From Hanleya hanleyi (Eukaryota; Mollusca; Polyplacophora; Lepidopleurida; Hanleyidae): a stretch of 64,000 nucleotides of DNA. Below are positions 1 to 11,499 of the stretch, piece by piece. Location of the stretch: NCBI GenBank assembly GCA_036873755.1, contig JAVTVY010008156.1:310001-374000 (forward strand). Reading direction: 5' to 3'. Under the pieces are notes generated by a model. The model worked only from the letters and a program-made list of their open reading frames with translations. It was not told the origin of the DNA and searched no databases. The translations under genes and the position numbers were made by a program. The number at the start of each line of letters is the position of its first letter. Positions within the stretch are counted from its first letter, which is position 1.

Positions 1-999
1 AGTTAATAATATACGTATACCCAAAGTGTTTTACATATTTGGAAAGCCGGTTTCTTCCAGATTCAGATAGAACCTTGAATGAAAAATAACCATTTTCGCC
101 ACCAGTGGACAAAACTGACCGCTATGTTCGAAACATGCACATATATGTTGTACAGCATGGCAATATGCATACATCTGGCATGGATGTCCGCTTCTAACAA
201 AAAAAAAATGCCAACGAGACATTTTTAAAGCACTTTTTATCGGTTTGGCCGATTGACCATGAGGACAACAATAGGCTTTTTAAGTGTCTAAAGGCCGGGA
301 CAATATATATTTAATGATCGATACGTCCGTAATAGGAAATATCTGATCATCGCGACCATATTCTTCTGACAGTGCATAGATGGCGACTTGTCAGCCTTTT
401 ACTACTCCAATTAATCAGAATATGACAAAGCGTCTATACAGGTGGTGGAATCCAATATAACTACCTATGCCCATCACATTGAACGTTCACCTCAGCTTGA
501 CAATCATGGACTGGACTAGCTTGGGATATGAGACGTGCACTATTCGCCTTATGCAGGTAATTTGATTGAGCTTTGAGTGACCAAATGGTAAAATGCTTTC
601 ATCCTAAGATGTTATCAAAGTGCAATATTTTGGTTCCTAGATAGTAGTAATTAATAACCCAATCGAATTTGATGAGTTTTACTAACAGTTTCAAAGTTAA
701 ATGTTTCCGTTGGAATGAAAATCATACAAAATATTTTATTGGACTCAGAGGTTTAAAATGACAACTAACTTAGCCATCGCTGTTGAATCGTCTAAAATCG
801 TATGAAACATAACATGTATTTCGATTATTATCCCAATGAGCCTCGTACCCGGGGTAAACTTGGACAGGTTTTTTTACTTTTTAAAATGCAATTCTGGAGA
901 AAAGTAGGCTATAACAGATCTTTTTGATTTTTGTAATGTGACTATGTCATACTAAATATTAGTTATAACTAAAGTATATAAGGCTACTCGCCACTCTGA
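1..999. other. No recognisable feature
   Basis: Roughly 1 kb of AT-rich sequence upstream of the first coding exon. Reading both strands shows only short open frames without family signatures. The last part (about 840-1000) may be the decayed left part of the TTAA repeat that ends at 1206, but I cannot define an edge. Confidence 0.5.
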
Positions 1000-1206
1000 A
1001 CACTGTCACTGTGACGTCATGAAAGCGGCCATCTTGGATTTTGTTTTACATTTTCTTGTAGAGCTTGACTCAAGGGTAAACTTCAGCCTCTAACCTCAAG
1101 GGATAAGAAAAAAATAATGCATAATTCGGGGGGCTCGACATGACCGCTCCCCACCTCTCCCCCATGGCCTGGCAGGTCCCAAAAAGTCCAGGTCTGATAG
1201 TGTTAA
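1000..1206 (-). repeat. Fragment of TTAA-flanked MITE family (copy 1)
   Basis: Contains the diagnostic inner block of a repeat seen about nine times in this window: CACTGTGACGTCATGAAAG, then a 'CCATCTTGGATT' block, 'GAGCTTGACTCAAGGGTA', a 'CAGGTCTGATAGTG' end and TTAA at 1203-1206. The left end is lost. Other copies are at 5921, 21689, 22620, 33259, 37885, 40625, 44376 and 45640. Confidence 0.65.
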
Positions 1207-1253
1207 ATGTTCGCATATCGACTAGCTGTAACCTTTGACTTTTATCATTTCAG

Positions 1254-1750
1254 GACATGAATAGATCCAAATTGGAAGATAAATCTTCACAAAGATTTGT
1301 AAAATGCGCCGCCTTCGAGGAAGTATTACATGTAGTTTGCGCGCAATATCCATCTTGCTGGCAACATGTATAATCTTCATTCGTTTATTACCATTCTTCC
1401 AAAACCCATTGGAACTTTATATATCCAAAGCGAAAGATTCTGCTAAGGTGGACAGACACTCGATGGTAACCTTTCCAGACATCCGCAGATGTGATCAGTT
1501 GACTGGACTCGAAGACGGGCAAACATTCCAATCAGTGGAGGCAGAAAATCACACGTTCGTGTTCTCGGCATATTATGATGATTATACAAAGAAAGGAGAA
1601 ATTAGAATACGACTAATAGGTATGACGTATTCCCGACATCACTTCAAAAAACCGCCTCAGATGTACTGCTACATTCGGCTCCATGATGTAAGAGAGTGTT
1701 TGTTGGTGAACGCGCGTATCAAACCAATACCAATTAACACAGGACGGCAA
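1254..1750 (+). CDS. First coding exon of a glycosyltransferase family 92-like protein (partial)
   Basis: An exon with a consensus acceptor (TTTATCATTTCAG, AG at 1252-1253), a short 5' UTR, an ATG at 1304 and a GTATAA donor at 1751, leaving phase 0. The 149 coded residues start with basic residues and a hydrophobic segment (about residues 12-30), the layout of a type II Golgi signal anchor. They then reach a stretch FVFSAYYDDYTKKGEIRIRLIG followed by MYCYIRL; from memory this matches the start of the GT92 (formerly DUF23) catalytic domain, whose members have a 'SAYxDDR...iRvIgi...yC' pattern. GT92 enzymes add galactose to glycans. I did not find the downstream exons carrying the catalytic DxD region, so the gene may continue in distant exons or be a remnant. 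An out-of-frame ATG at 1257 precedes the start. Confidence 0.5.
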
Positions 1751-1844
1751 GTATAAATAATTTAGTTTTTTTATTTTTTTATTTTGTTTTGCCCCGACGC
1801 CCAAAAAGTTCGTAGGGGTCTCCAGTCTGGTATTGGAGTCCGTC

Positions 1845-2790
1845 CGTCCAACTTCCGTTTCCGAAAAAGCTGAACGGATGCTTTTAGAATTTAGTCAGTT
1901 TGTACCTTTCCTCAAGATTTCGCTGGGATTGCTTTTCAAGCAGACACGCCAACAGGTGACCAAGTTACAATTCCTTTCAGGACGATAACATTTGAAAACT
2001 CGAACGGATTCTTTTTTCCATTTATTGAGTGGGTACTTTGCCTCAATATTTCGCTTGTATAATTGTTCATGCCGTTCTACCTTTAGGTGGCACCACCTTG
2101 GGCCTAAGTTACAATTTGTTTTCGGACAAACCTGAACGGATTCTTTTAAATTAGTGATGGGGTACCTTGCCTCAAGATGTCGCTTGAATTGTTTTTCATG
2201 CCGATCTGCCTATAGGTGGCACCACCTGGGGATCAAGTTACAATTTCGTTTCCGAAAAATAACATTTGAAAACCTGATCGGTTCTTTCAAAATTGTGCTA
2301 TGCGGGTACCTTGCTTCTAGATCTCACTTGGGATTGTTTTTCATGTCTATCCGCCTATAGGTGGTGCTCTCTGAGGCCAAGTTAAAATTTAGTTTCTGCG
2401 TGATAACTTTTGAAAATTTGAACGGTTCTTTCCAAATTTGGTTGTGGGGAACTTGCCTGAAGTTCTCGCTTGAGATTGTGTTGATGATGATCCACCTATA
2501 AGTGGTGCCACCTGGGGGACAAATCTGAATTTGCTGTTAGGGCAAATTTGACCCTGTCTCCTGATATCGCTTGGGATTGCTCTCCATACCGGGAACTATA
2601 CGTTGCGTTTCCGGGCTTCAAGATCTCGCTCGGGATTGTATTCATGCCACCGGTGAAAGAAATTTCATTCCTGAATGGAATTGTTTAGCAAATTTGCTAT
2701 GTGGTACTTTGCCTCAAGATGTCACTTCAGATTGTTTTTCATGTTGATCGGCCTGTAGGTGGTGCCACCTTTGGGGGTAGCGGGGTTATC
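1845..2790 (+). repeat. Degenerate tandem repeat, unit about 130-145 bp
   Basis: The phrases 'GCCTCAAGAT(C/T)TCGCTTGGGATTG', 'CCTATAGGTGG(T/C)GCCACCT', 'AAGTTACAATTT' and 'TGAACGGATTCTTT' recur in order, with anchors near 1911, 2041, 2171, 2312, 2456, 2618 and 2712. Units are diverged, so this is an old array. An isolated further unit lies near 3270-3310. No coding sense is seen. Confidence 0.7.
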
Positions 2791-2811
2791 AACTCAGAAT
2801 GTCCATTCAGG

Positions 2812-3251
2812 ACCTAGCACGGTTTAGTGAGATTTTGGCCCCATAAGATGCGGCTTTGAGTGACAGAATGAAATATCGCATAAGAAATAAATTGTTCATT
2901 CAGATTAAAGTACATGTATACTATCTTGTCGTAGAGTATTTTCTAGACCTTGGGGTTCAGTGTTTTTGAATAACAGCATCTTGTAGTGGATTTGCGAAAA
3001 AGTGTCTGAATTGAGGTGAAAAATTGCACTATTGACACCATCAATATTTTGAGGTAACGTTTATCTTGGTTCTGGACTGGCTTCATATGTTTTTATCTCG
3101 AAATGGACGAATTTGCCCAATGCTTGAAAAATAATCCACGACAAGATAATATATTTCAAGCTAACTGAACAATTCTTTTCTTACGTAATATTCATTTCAC
3201 AGCACTCCAACCGCATTTCTTAAGGGACCAAAACTTCACTTAACCGTGTCC
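2812..3251. repeat. Palindromic MITE-like repeat with about 130-bp arms
   Basis: The left arm (about 2812-2960, with CACGGTTTAGTGAGATTTTGG and ATACTATCTTGTCGT) is inverted in the right arm (about 3110-3251, with ACGACAAGATAATAT and TTCACTTAACCGTG). The spacer is about 150 bp. No open frame of note. It interrupts the flanking degenerate tandem repeat. Confidence 0.7.
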
Positions 3252-3404
3252 GCTCATTTGTATATGGGTACCTTGCCATAAGGTCTCGATTATGATTGCT
3301 TTCCACGCCGGGACTGAACGTTACTGCTTCCAAGTCAATTCACAATTGTTCAACCCCGTGGGGTTTCAGGGTATTGATCTGGGGTGTTTAAAAAAACCCA
3401 GCAG

Positions 3405-3870
3405 TTCGTGACATTATAAGTTCACCAAGACCAGCAGACCGTGACATTATTAGTTCAACAGGACCAGTGGATTGTGACATTATTAGTTCACGAGCACCAG
3501 TAGACCGTGGCTTATTACTTCACCAGGATCAGTGGACCTTGGCATTATAAGTTCACCTGGACCAGCAGTTCGTGACGTTATTAGTTCCCCAGGACCGCTA
3601 GACCGTGACATTATTAGTTCACCAGGATATTCATCAGGACCGCTAGACCGTGACATTTTTATTTCACCAGGACAAGTGAACCGTGATTTTATTATTTCAC
3701 CTGGTCTAGTTAACCGTGACATTATTAGTTCATTAAGACTAGTAGAGCCTGCCAGTATCAGTTCCCCAGAACCAGTGGACATTGCAGTGCACCAGGACAA
3801 GTGAACCGTGATTTTATTGGTTCACCAGGACCAGCAGACCGTAACATTATTAGTTCACCATGTAGGACCA
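3405..3870 (+). repeat. Tandem repeat of about 33 bp
   Basis: About 14 diverged copies of a unit around 'GTGACATTATTAGTTCACC' plus 'AGGACCAGTAGACC'. Because the unit is a multiple of three, stop-free frames arise on both strands; they are not treated as genes. Confidence 0.8.
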
Positions 3871-3894
3871 GTATAATTTATACCAGAAGAGATT

Positions 3895-4140
3895 CAAATG
3901 GGAGAGGCAAGGGGAGGGGAATTAGGTTTAATGTCACACTCAAGGTTGTTTCACTCATATGGTGACAGTTTGGATGGTGGAGGAAGCCGGAGTACCCGGA
4001 AAGAACTACTACCCGCCGGCAAGTAACTGACAAACCTTCACACATGGACCAGCTGGGCTCGAACCCGTGCCGGTTCAGTGGTGTGAGGCTAGCGGTCACC
4101 AGCGAAACGCCTTTAACCACTAGGTCACCGAAGTCCCCAA
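3895..4140 (-). mobile_element. tRNA-derived SINE, family B
   Basis: On the minus strand the sequence starts with a tRNA-like head holding a box A (TGACCTAGTGGTTAAAGG) and a box B (GGGTTCGAGCCC), followed by 'AGCTGGTCCATGTGTGAAGG', 'CATATGAGTGAAACAACC' and 'TTGAGTGTGACATTAAACC'. A second copy lies at 38960-39175 on the plus strand. The RNA polymerase III boxes and shared tail identify it as a SINE, not a functional tRNA gene. Confidence 0.8.
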
Positions 4141-4272
4141 AGACTAACAAGTCATCATCAAATCACGGCAGCACCAAATTAATAAAGTCGTAAAATATTC
4201 ATCGAAACGATACACGAGGCTTTAAATGTATAACTCTCATCTGTTTATATACTTTAGCGGAGTAACTCTTTC

Positions 4273-4281
4273 TGTTGTTGC

Positions 4282-4318
<37 letters not shown>
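4273..4318 (+). repeat. (GTT)n microsatellite
   Basis: An almost pure run of GTT triplets. It gives a poly-Asn frame on the minus strand, which is not a gene. Confidence 0.95.
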
Positions 4319-4319
4319 A

Positions 4320-4624
4320 TGGAGTAGTTTGGAGAATGCTGAAAAGCGTATGCATGAAAATAAGTACATCCTCCACAGACAGTTCAATTAGTTCGTGGAT
4401 TTAAATCTTAAATTTCGAGAGCGCAACAGTGAATCACACCAATACAGCGAAAACATTACCATTGCACTGTTAATCTTTCGGCCCATATGAATTATACACA
4501 ATATGGAAAAAGTAACTCGTGCAAAATACAGAAAAAAGGTTACTGATACAGGAGATTAAAGTTTTACCATACATTTGACAATTTTTTTAAACAATTCTCC
4601 AAATTTATGTTCATGTACCACACT
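4320..4624. other. No recognisable feature
   Basis: AT-rich intergenic DNA between the GTT microsatellite and the TGAAAC-motif cluster; no motif or open frame supports a call. Confidence 0.5.
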
Positions 4625-4975
4625 GTAATAATTGGTGACATGTTTAACGTTTCCCAATGAAACATGATTTTGTTCCAACTTTTGGGACACGTGAGTACGT
4701 ACATGTTCCATTTTGAAACGGCTCATGTTTCAATTTGAAACAGGTGCCATCTTCATTTGTGTTAGGCCTACTGATGTCTCAATATGAGACATATTTTCGT
4801 TCAGCATGTGTTCGTTCGAAACAGGTGGTATCTTGCACAGTGAAACATGTGTTGTATTTACATGTCGCAATCTGAAACATGTTACGGTCGACTACATGTT
4901 TCAACGGGTCTGAAATGTCTCAAACTTAGAAGTGTTTTAAAATAGTCCATCTCCGATTACATGTTTCATCAGCCC
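4625..4975. repeat. Cluster of TGAAACATGT / ACATGTTTCA inverted motifs
   Basis: The decamer-like motif TGAAACA(T/G)G(T) and its reverse complement ACATGTTTCA recur more than ten times in alternating orientation, so the stretch can fold on itself. Probably an old MITE or degenerate satellite. No gene. Confidence 0.6.
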
Positions 4976-5920
4976 ACCAGATCGCCTGTGAAAGAAACTG
5001 AAATAATCAAAATATCCATTTTATTCAACTTGCAGTTTTTATTTTCTTATTTTCGACGGAAGTGAAACTCGGGACATTAACCAACAATAACCATAGGCAG
5101 CAACATATATAACAGACTGCTTGCTCTTCGGGTTAACAATGGCAACTTCAGACAGATAAATGTTTGGTATATCATAAACCCTGATGTGAACTCATTCATA
5201 ATAGAGTGAAAATTGTTCACGACAATAATTTGCTCAAATTCTGGTTAACTATATCACTGACTCACACGAAACTCTATATTTACATTCAGGTATTAACCAA
5301 AATTGTAATTTACTCAAGTTGACGTATTGGTCCGTTGACACGACACGGCCTAATCCACACACGCAGGAAGCAGTTCAATTAACAGAGGTACTATATTACA
5401 AACAAATATGTATTTGTCTAACTCGTATATGATTTATAAAGCTACTCGCAATCGCTACTCGCGGCAACTATCTCTGGCGCGACAGTCGATAGAAATTCCA
5501 TTCCATTTTGGGGAATGGAATACGCATCGCAAATGATTATCAAACTCAAGGAGGCCTGAATTCAGATTCGTTGCAACAGTAATCACATTCAGGCAGGAGA
5601 GAGAAACATTGTTCTCCACACTAACAATATTCAATATTCTCATACGGATGAAAACTAATTTACCCTCTGTCTCCACCTGGTTTAGTGTCATATGTGTCAT
5701 ACAATGGCCAAATTTCATGCAAGCCTGTAATCGCACAAAGCTATCATATTAGCTATGTCCACAAAATCTCCTGATGCGCTACACACATTCAAAATTTTGT
5801 ATGTAGCTTTGATCATATAGAGAGTACATTTTCTTTTTTGTTTCTTGCAATGCGTCCCCTTTTTATGGCAACCCTGCTATGTATTTTGTTAGTATGCACA
5901 TATGTTTGACGCGATTACTC
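4976..5920. other. No recognisable feature
   Basis: About 950 bp of unique-looking AT-rich DNA. The longest frame, on the minus strand around 5455-5736, has no family signature or convincing splice sites. Confidence 0.5.
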
Positions 5921-6465
5921 TTAACCTTCCCAAGCATGAAGGGGCATCATGCCCTCGCCCTTACCAAACTTTCCACACTATATCTCCAAAACATTAGGAG
6001 CTGACATTGCGTGATTTTATAGAGTATTATATTGGGGTCTGCAAATCCCTCCTAGAAAAGGATCATGAGTAAATTCAAATTGGCGACCATGTGGGGTTAC
6101 CAGAAAAGTGGCGTTCGCATACTTTTTCTTTGAGATTTTTGATATTCTGTGGAGAAAAGTGCGCAAGAATTATTTTGTTTCACATCAGATAATTATTGCG
6201 TAATTTACTATGTAGTTTTCTTTGAAGAAAGTAGCACAAATAAAAAACAATCGGAAAATCTTATCGAAAAATTGACCAATGATGCATATTTAGAATATGA
6301 CGTTAGTGTAGTCTTCAAAGCAGCTACTTGTATCTTACAATTGGATTTTTTAGGAGAGTCCAGTTCCTAGTACAGAGCTTGACCCCAAGATATATTTTGG
6401 GAAGTTTTAGACCTCTAGTTCAAGGAGTATAAAAGTATTTATTGGGGAGAGGGCGAGGCTGAAAT
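5921..6465 (-). repeat. Degenerate copy of the TTAA MITE family (copy 2)
   Basis: Starts TTAACCTT at 5921 and carries the family blocks in order: AAACTTTCCACACTATATCTCC, 'GATCATGAGTAAATTCAAATTGGCGACCATG', 'CACATCAGATAATTATT', 'GAGCTTGACCCCAAG' and 'GGGCGAGG'. The internal part is diverged and the CRE block is missing. The right end near 6465 is approximate. Confidence 0.6.
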
Positions 6466-6689
6466 AGAAGAGTGAAACTATGATGCAAGTAAATCAATTA
6501 AATTGGCCAGTTTGTTAACACTCAATACCGACAGATATCTTCACGATCGCTAAAGGCCAGAAATAAATGTCTGGAACTCAGTGGTAATCATATCTTTTTT
6601 TTGCTGATTGATAAAGCTCGTGTATACGGTGGCTCATAGGTGACATTGACTTTTTTTTAATTATGATTTTTTTTTTTTTGCATTATCAC

Positions 6690-7290
6690 CTAGGTGGAAA
6701 TTATTCTCACCCGGGTGATATTATTATCACCTGGGTGGAAATTATTCTCACCTGGGTGGAAATTATTCTCACCTGGGTGGAAATTATTCTCACCCGGGTG
6801 AAAATAATTTCCACCCAGGTGATAATAATATCCACCCAGGTGATAATAATATCCACCCAGGTGATAATAATTTCCACCCAGGTGATAATAATATCCACCC
6901 AGGTGAGAATAATTTCCACCCAGGTGATAATAATATCACCCAGGTGATAATAATATCCACCCAGGTGAGAATAATATCCACCCAGGTGATAATAATTTTC
7001 ACCCAGGTGAGAATAATTTCCACTCAGGTGATAATAATATCACCCAGGTGAAAATAATTTTCACCCAGGTGATAATAATATCCACCCAGGTGAGAATAAT
7101 TTCCACCCAGGTGATAATAATATCACCCAGGTGAAAATAATTTCCACCCAGGTGATAATAATATTCACCCAGGTGAGAATAATTTCCACCCAGGTGATAA
7201 TAATTTCCACCCAGGTGATACTAATATCACCCAGGTGAAAATAATTTCCACCCAGGTGAGAATAATTTCCACCCAGGTGAGAATAATTTC
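6690..7290. repeat. 21-bp palindromic tandem array with an orientation switch
   Basis: About 28 copies of a 21-bp unit built on CACCCAGGTGATAATAATATC. The first five or so units (6690-6795) run in one orientation (CACCTGGGTGGAAATTATT) and all later ones in the other; the switch is at about 6797. Each unit holds an E-box-like CAGGTG/CACCTG. All three frames on both strands are stop-poor because 21 is a multiple of three; these frames are not genes. Confidence 0.9.
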
Positions 7291-7860
7291 TCAGTGACTA
7301 CAAGAGAAAAAACTTACGAGATTACGGGCTTTGTACGATTTCTCAGAGCATATAGATAGATATTTTCACTTCATATACATAAATACGAGAGGTAAAAGTT
7401 AGGAAAACGGGGCCGGTTGCGATATCTCAGAGCATATAGGTAGGTATGTTCACTTTATATATAACCGAGAAAAAGGTTATGAAGGTGGGGGGAGGGGGGG
7501 GGGGGTGTATTTACGATTTCTCAGAACAGTAGTTTATTTTTACATCTGTCGGTGACTACACGATTTTTTTACTTTATATCAAGCAGAGAAAAAAGCTACC
7601 AAAACCGGGTCTTTTTACGATTTCTCAGAGCATGATGACAGAAATATTCTCTTCATATATATCAGTCACTGTAAGAAGAAAGGTCGCGAAATGGGTGCAT
7701 TTGTAAGAATTTTCAGAGCAAGGAAGTCGGAAATTTCGACTTGTCTACCAGCTGACGACAAGAACAATTACGAGTTGTTTGGACTTTTTACGATTTCTCC
7801 TAGCATGGTGGTCGGTAATTTGAATGCATATACATCAATTCTACACGAATGAAGAAGTTA
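7291..7860 (+). repeat. Degenerate tandem repeat of about 110-115 bp
   Basis: The block 'TACGATTTCTCAGAGCATATAGATAGATATTTTCACTTCATATA' recurs with decay near 7335, 7420, 7515, 7615, 7705 and 7790, linked by AGAGAAAAAA(G/A)TTA motifs. It directly abuts the 21-bp array. Confidence 0.6.
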
Positions 7861-9442
7861 TGCTGGTTTCTAAAGCACATTATCTAAATTTGAAAAAAAA
7901 GTTACGTGTAGCGCGTAACTTTCGACGTATGTTAAAATTGAGTTAACATTTCGCGTACTAATAGTCGATTTAACCTTGATATATCAGTCCGCCGGCTCTG
8001 GTCAAAATAATTTATACATAGGCACGACACGTCAATGACCTGGAATCCATTTGAATTTCGAAATTTAGTTGGTGGTTTATTGATTGGCTGTCCTTTGTAT
8101 CTGAGAGAATGCGCCACCATAAATATAGTCATTAGTTATGTTCTATTAGGTTCGTCTCTGGTTTGTAAATGGGCCTTTTCCCTGGCCATCGGCCCACAGC
8201 TAGGGCGTCTAGAAAAATGTTGTGGAAGTGTTATGTTTAGAGCAATACCCCAGACTATAATCCTTAAGTTCCAATATTTAAAGAAAACGGGGTAATTTTG
8301 TTGCGAGCAAGGATCAATTTGCAAGTTAAAAACGCGTCGGAAGCTCATTTTTAGTAAATTAGGCGTATGTTATGCCCTTTTCGATAGAGATTTGTGTAGC
8401 AGGCAGCCAAGAACCAGAATGAAAATCAATTCGTTCAAGTTATCTTTCCATTCCATACAGTTTAACCATAAATATATGTTGGTTCTGATTTGCCTTGGCC
8501 ACTAAAAAATGAAATCTAAAATTATTTTAATGGTGGCCTTGTTGACACAAATGTGTTTATTAATTAGAGATACAATGCTATTGATAGCTAAATAGGTCAG
8601 ACGCAGCGTTGAGCCCATTGGCTGTGTTTCATCGTTGTGGGTTCGAGCCCCATTTCTGTCATTTATAATGTGATCATTTTTTCCCCTGTTTTATATTTTT
8701 TCCCCCCATTTTTCGATCTAAAATATTATCCAAAAATAGCTTTCACGTGTACATGTATATGGCCTGCAATTAATTTCATGAGCATGGGATCGTTGTATTC
8801 ATGTTTTTCACGCCGTCTATATAGTGAAGGACCGATAAAAGCTTATAAATGACTGAAGAATGCTTACAGATTACATTTTCCTCTATTGTTATGTCTGAAC
8901 TATCCACAAACCGCGGAAGAAATAGTATATAATTAGTTCTGATGTTATATTCCTGTAAACACGCTAAAAATGTCCGAATGAGCTTTGCCTGAAGTGAGGA
9001 GAAAATCAGGCCACGCCAGTAAAATTACTGTTGATCAGCACACTTATTAAGGCAACAAAGGGGGAAAAACAGAGACAAATAATCCGCCCTCTGCAGTGAT
9101 ACCACGGAGGAAGTAATGGACTTCAACACTTGAAACATTGAACTGTCCATGAGTATCCATGGTTTCTGCACATTTTTCACTATGCAGGTATGCAGGACAG
9201 ATACACAAATGGATATGCTGTGCCGACACTTGCATATTTGATCTGTTTACAATCAACCAAGAGCACCCCGAAGATTCTTATTAATGGCAACTATATGTTA
9301 CATGTAAATACAACATAGTTTCACTCCAACAAATAATTTTCTTTGATTGGCCCAAGAAAATTCTGCGTGCCAGTGTGCATCATGTCCGTTTTCTTTACCG
9401 TCTGCCTGGTCAGTCGGATGCGTTTTATGACGCAGTATATGT
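7861..9442. other. Intergenic; a tRNA-like box B at 8640-8650
   Basis: No gene seen. At 8595-8655 there is a tRNA-like scrap with 'GCGTTGAGCCCATTGGCTGTG' and box B GGTTCGAGCCC; the acceptor-stem part cannot be paired, so it is probably the head of a decayed SINE. Short frames on both strands around 8035-8350 mirror each other and have no signature. Confidence 0.45.
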
Positions 9443-9758
9443 ATTCTCTAAAAACAACTTGAGTGAACTGTTCCACTCAAGTTTGAGTGAAATGTGCCTG
9501 TTCACTCAAACTTCAGTTACTTTTCACTCAACTTGAGTTACATTCCACTCAACTTGAATTAAAACCACTAAAGTTCACTCAACTTGAGTGGGATCAATTT
9601 CCACTCATATGCTTGAGTGTATGTCACTCAAGTTGAGTGCATTTAACTCAAGTTGAGTGAGAAGTAGCTCAAGTTGAGTGAAAATCTCACTCAAGTATTG
9701 AGTGGGATCAATTTTCACTCTTACTTGAGTGAAATTTCACTCAACTTTTTTTAGACAG
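9443..9758. repeat. MITE-like palindrome built from TTGAGTGAA motifs
   Basis: Ends are inverted (CTCTAAAAACAACTTGAGTGAA on the left; TTCACTCAACTTTTTTTAGAC on the right). Inside, 'CACTCAA' and 'TTGAGTG' alternate more than 15 times, so many nested hairpins can form. No coding potential. Confidence 0.7.
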
Positions 9759-10215
9759 TATGTGCCGCTGCCTGGGCAAAGGAACCAAGACCCTTTACAC
9801 CGCGGATGTGGATTCTTACGGTGGTCCGATAGAGGCTAATTCGAAATGTGATTACGTATATAGAAGTCATCTTGAGTATGAAGATGGGATTATGGGTGCT
9901 GGATCTAAATAGCTGAATCTGATGAAAACTCAATTTTCAAATTAATCTTGTACATGTATAACAGATTCTTTATTGTCATATTGCATACTTGTCTTCAAGT
10001 GCTGCGATAATAATGTTTCGCACAACTAATCGATCAAATGCACCACAGTTGCTTTGGTTGCGAGGTATACACATTCATTACCGATGTACCTCCATCATGC
10101 TAGCTGAGAAAGTCTCTTCCATCACATTCATCAAGAACAAAACTTGGCATGTCACAAACCGCAATATAAAATCATAGCCTGTCTCTCAGATATTGCCTTT
10201 CCTTTGCCAACTCGA
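9759..10215. other. No recognisable feature
   Basis: Unique-looking left flank of element E1; no gene or repeat recognised. Confidence 0.5.
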
Positions 10216-10221
10216 AACGTG
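10216..10221. repeat. Left target-site duplication of E1 (AACGTG)
   Basis: AACGTG lies directly outside the AGTAGTA end of E1 and is repeated exactly at 20481-20486 beyond the other end. Confidence 0.85.
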
Positions 10222-10328
10222 AGTAGTAAAGAAAACCATTTTAAACCCGCATTTTGCCGGGGGAGATAATTCTTGGTGGCGACAGGTGGCGTTGTTCAGG
10301 CCACGGGGAGGTCAAGTGTACTATAGTT

Positions 10329-10344
10329 CCGCCAGGAGGCGCCA
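10329..10344 (+). promoter_or_regulatory. CTCF-like site near the E1 left end
   Basis: CCGCCAGGAGGCGCCA matches the textbook CTCF core CCACCAGGGGGCGCCA at 14 of 16 positions. The mirrored copy is at 20377-20392 in the right arm. Binding is an inference only. Confidence 0.3.
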
Positions 10345-10493
10345 CCAGCTCACGAGACCAAAAACTACCTCCAACACGAGAGGGCTCCTTGAGACCAAAA
10401 ATTACCTTCAACACAGAAGAGTTCCATGCTGCATGGTTCCATTGGGACGAGTGAGGCTCTCTTCAGTCATGTCATGGGTGTTTTCACAGAATA

Positions 10494-10562
10494 AATAAAT
10501 AAATAAATAATAAATAAATAAATAAATAAATAAATAAACAAATAATAAATAAATAAATAAAA
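10494..10562 (+). repeat. (AAAT)n microsatellite, E1 left arm
   Basis: AATAAATAAATAAATAAAT run; the inverted counterpart is at about 20188-20236. Confidence 0.9.
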
Positions 10563-10599
10563 AGCGGAACACGGACTCGTACAATATACAATATACGGG

Positions 10600-11115
10600 G
10601 AAATGCCTGTATGGGTATATCCCATACTCGCTTTATGGGGGAGGCGTGGTCAAATTTTTTTGTGGGCTTTACTATGGCTTGTGGGGTCCCGTTTTTCTCG
10701 TCTCGCCAAGAAAATGACAATGGGAAGGGTTTCGGAGCGAATCGGTGAAATTTTTGGGAAAAGTCACCGAGGTCTGTATATAGGCTCATACTGGCTATAT
10801 GGGGGGGAGGGGTGGTCAATTTTTTTTGTGGGCTTTGCTATGGGTTGTGGGGTCTCGTTTTTCTCGTCTCGCCAAGAAAATCACAATGGGAAGGGTCCCA
10901 GAGCGAATCGGTGAATTTTGTGGGAAAAGTCACCGAGGTCTGTATATAGGCCTATATGCTGGCTATGGGGGGTATGGGTCCATCCCGGAAATTCACACAC
11001 GTTCATTGTGATATGGGTTGTTTGGATTTGTTTTTCACGTCTCGTCATTTAGAACACGATGGAAAGGGTCCCGGAGCGAAACGGTGAAATTTTTGGAAAA
11101 AGTTCACCGAGGCCT
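10600..11115 (+). repeat. ~165-bp tandem repeats, E1 left arm (about 3 units)
   Basis: Units contain 'TTTTTCTCGTCTCGCCAAGAAAAT', 'CGGAGCGAATCGGTGAAATTTTTGG' and 'AGTCACCGAGGTCTGTATATAGGC'. The right arm has about five units (19300-20130), so copy number changed in one arm after the palindrome formed. Confidence 0.8.
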
Positions 11116-11499
11116 GGGTAGGCCCATAGGCCTATACTGCATGGCTATGGGGGTATAGGCCCATACGCGGTGGACGTTTTGGGGTCTAGGTGAGCCCCTA
11201 ATGATCCTATGATGTCGTATGAGGTCTTATTTTGAAGCTCTCGTGGAGGAGCATCCCACTGGACTAATGGTTCGTCCGTGTTCAATAGTCTGCGCATGCG
11301 CAGTCTGGCCGTAGTATACAAAGCAGGCATTTTGGGGGGTATGTGGGTGTGTGTTTGGGATAGAGATGGGACGCTATGGGTCCCAATGGGTCGTGGAAGG
11401 TGTCAAAGTGAAGCTTGTATGGGGTAGAGTCAGAATGGTGTGTTTTTAAATGCAAGTCGCGTCAATCTGCGAATGCGCAGTTGGTTGTAGTAAGTAAAG

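Noticed and set aside
3483..3804. Overlapping frames of 105 and 90 codons on opposite strands
   Set aside because: Artefacts of the 33-bp tandem repeat.
6663..7023. Open frames of 70-94 codons in both directions
   Set aside because: Artefacts of the 21-bp array.
8595..8655. tRNA gene
   Set aside because: Box B is present but acceptor and anticodon stems cannot be paired; more likely a SINE scrap.
1751..10215. Further exons of the GT92-like gene
   Set aside because: No frame downstream shows the DxD or other GT92 catalytic segments.
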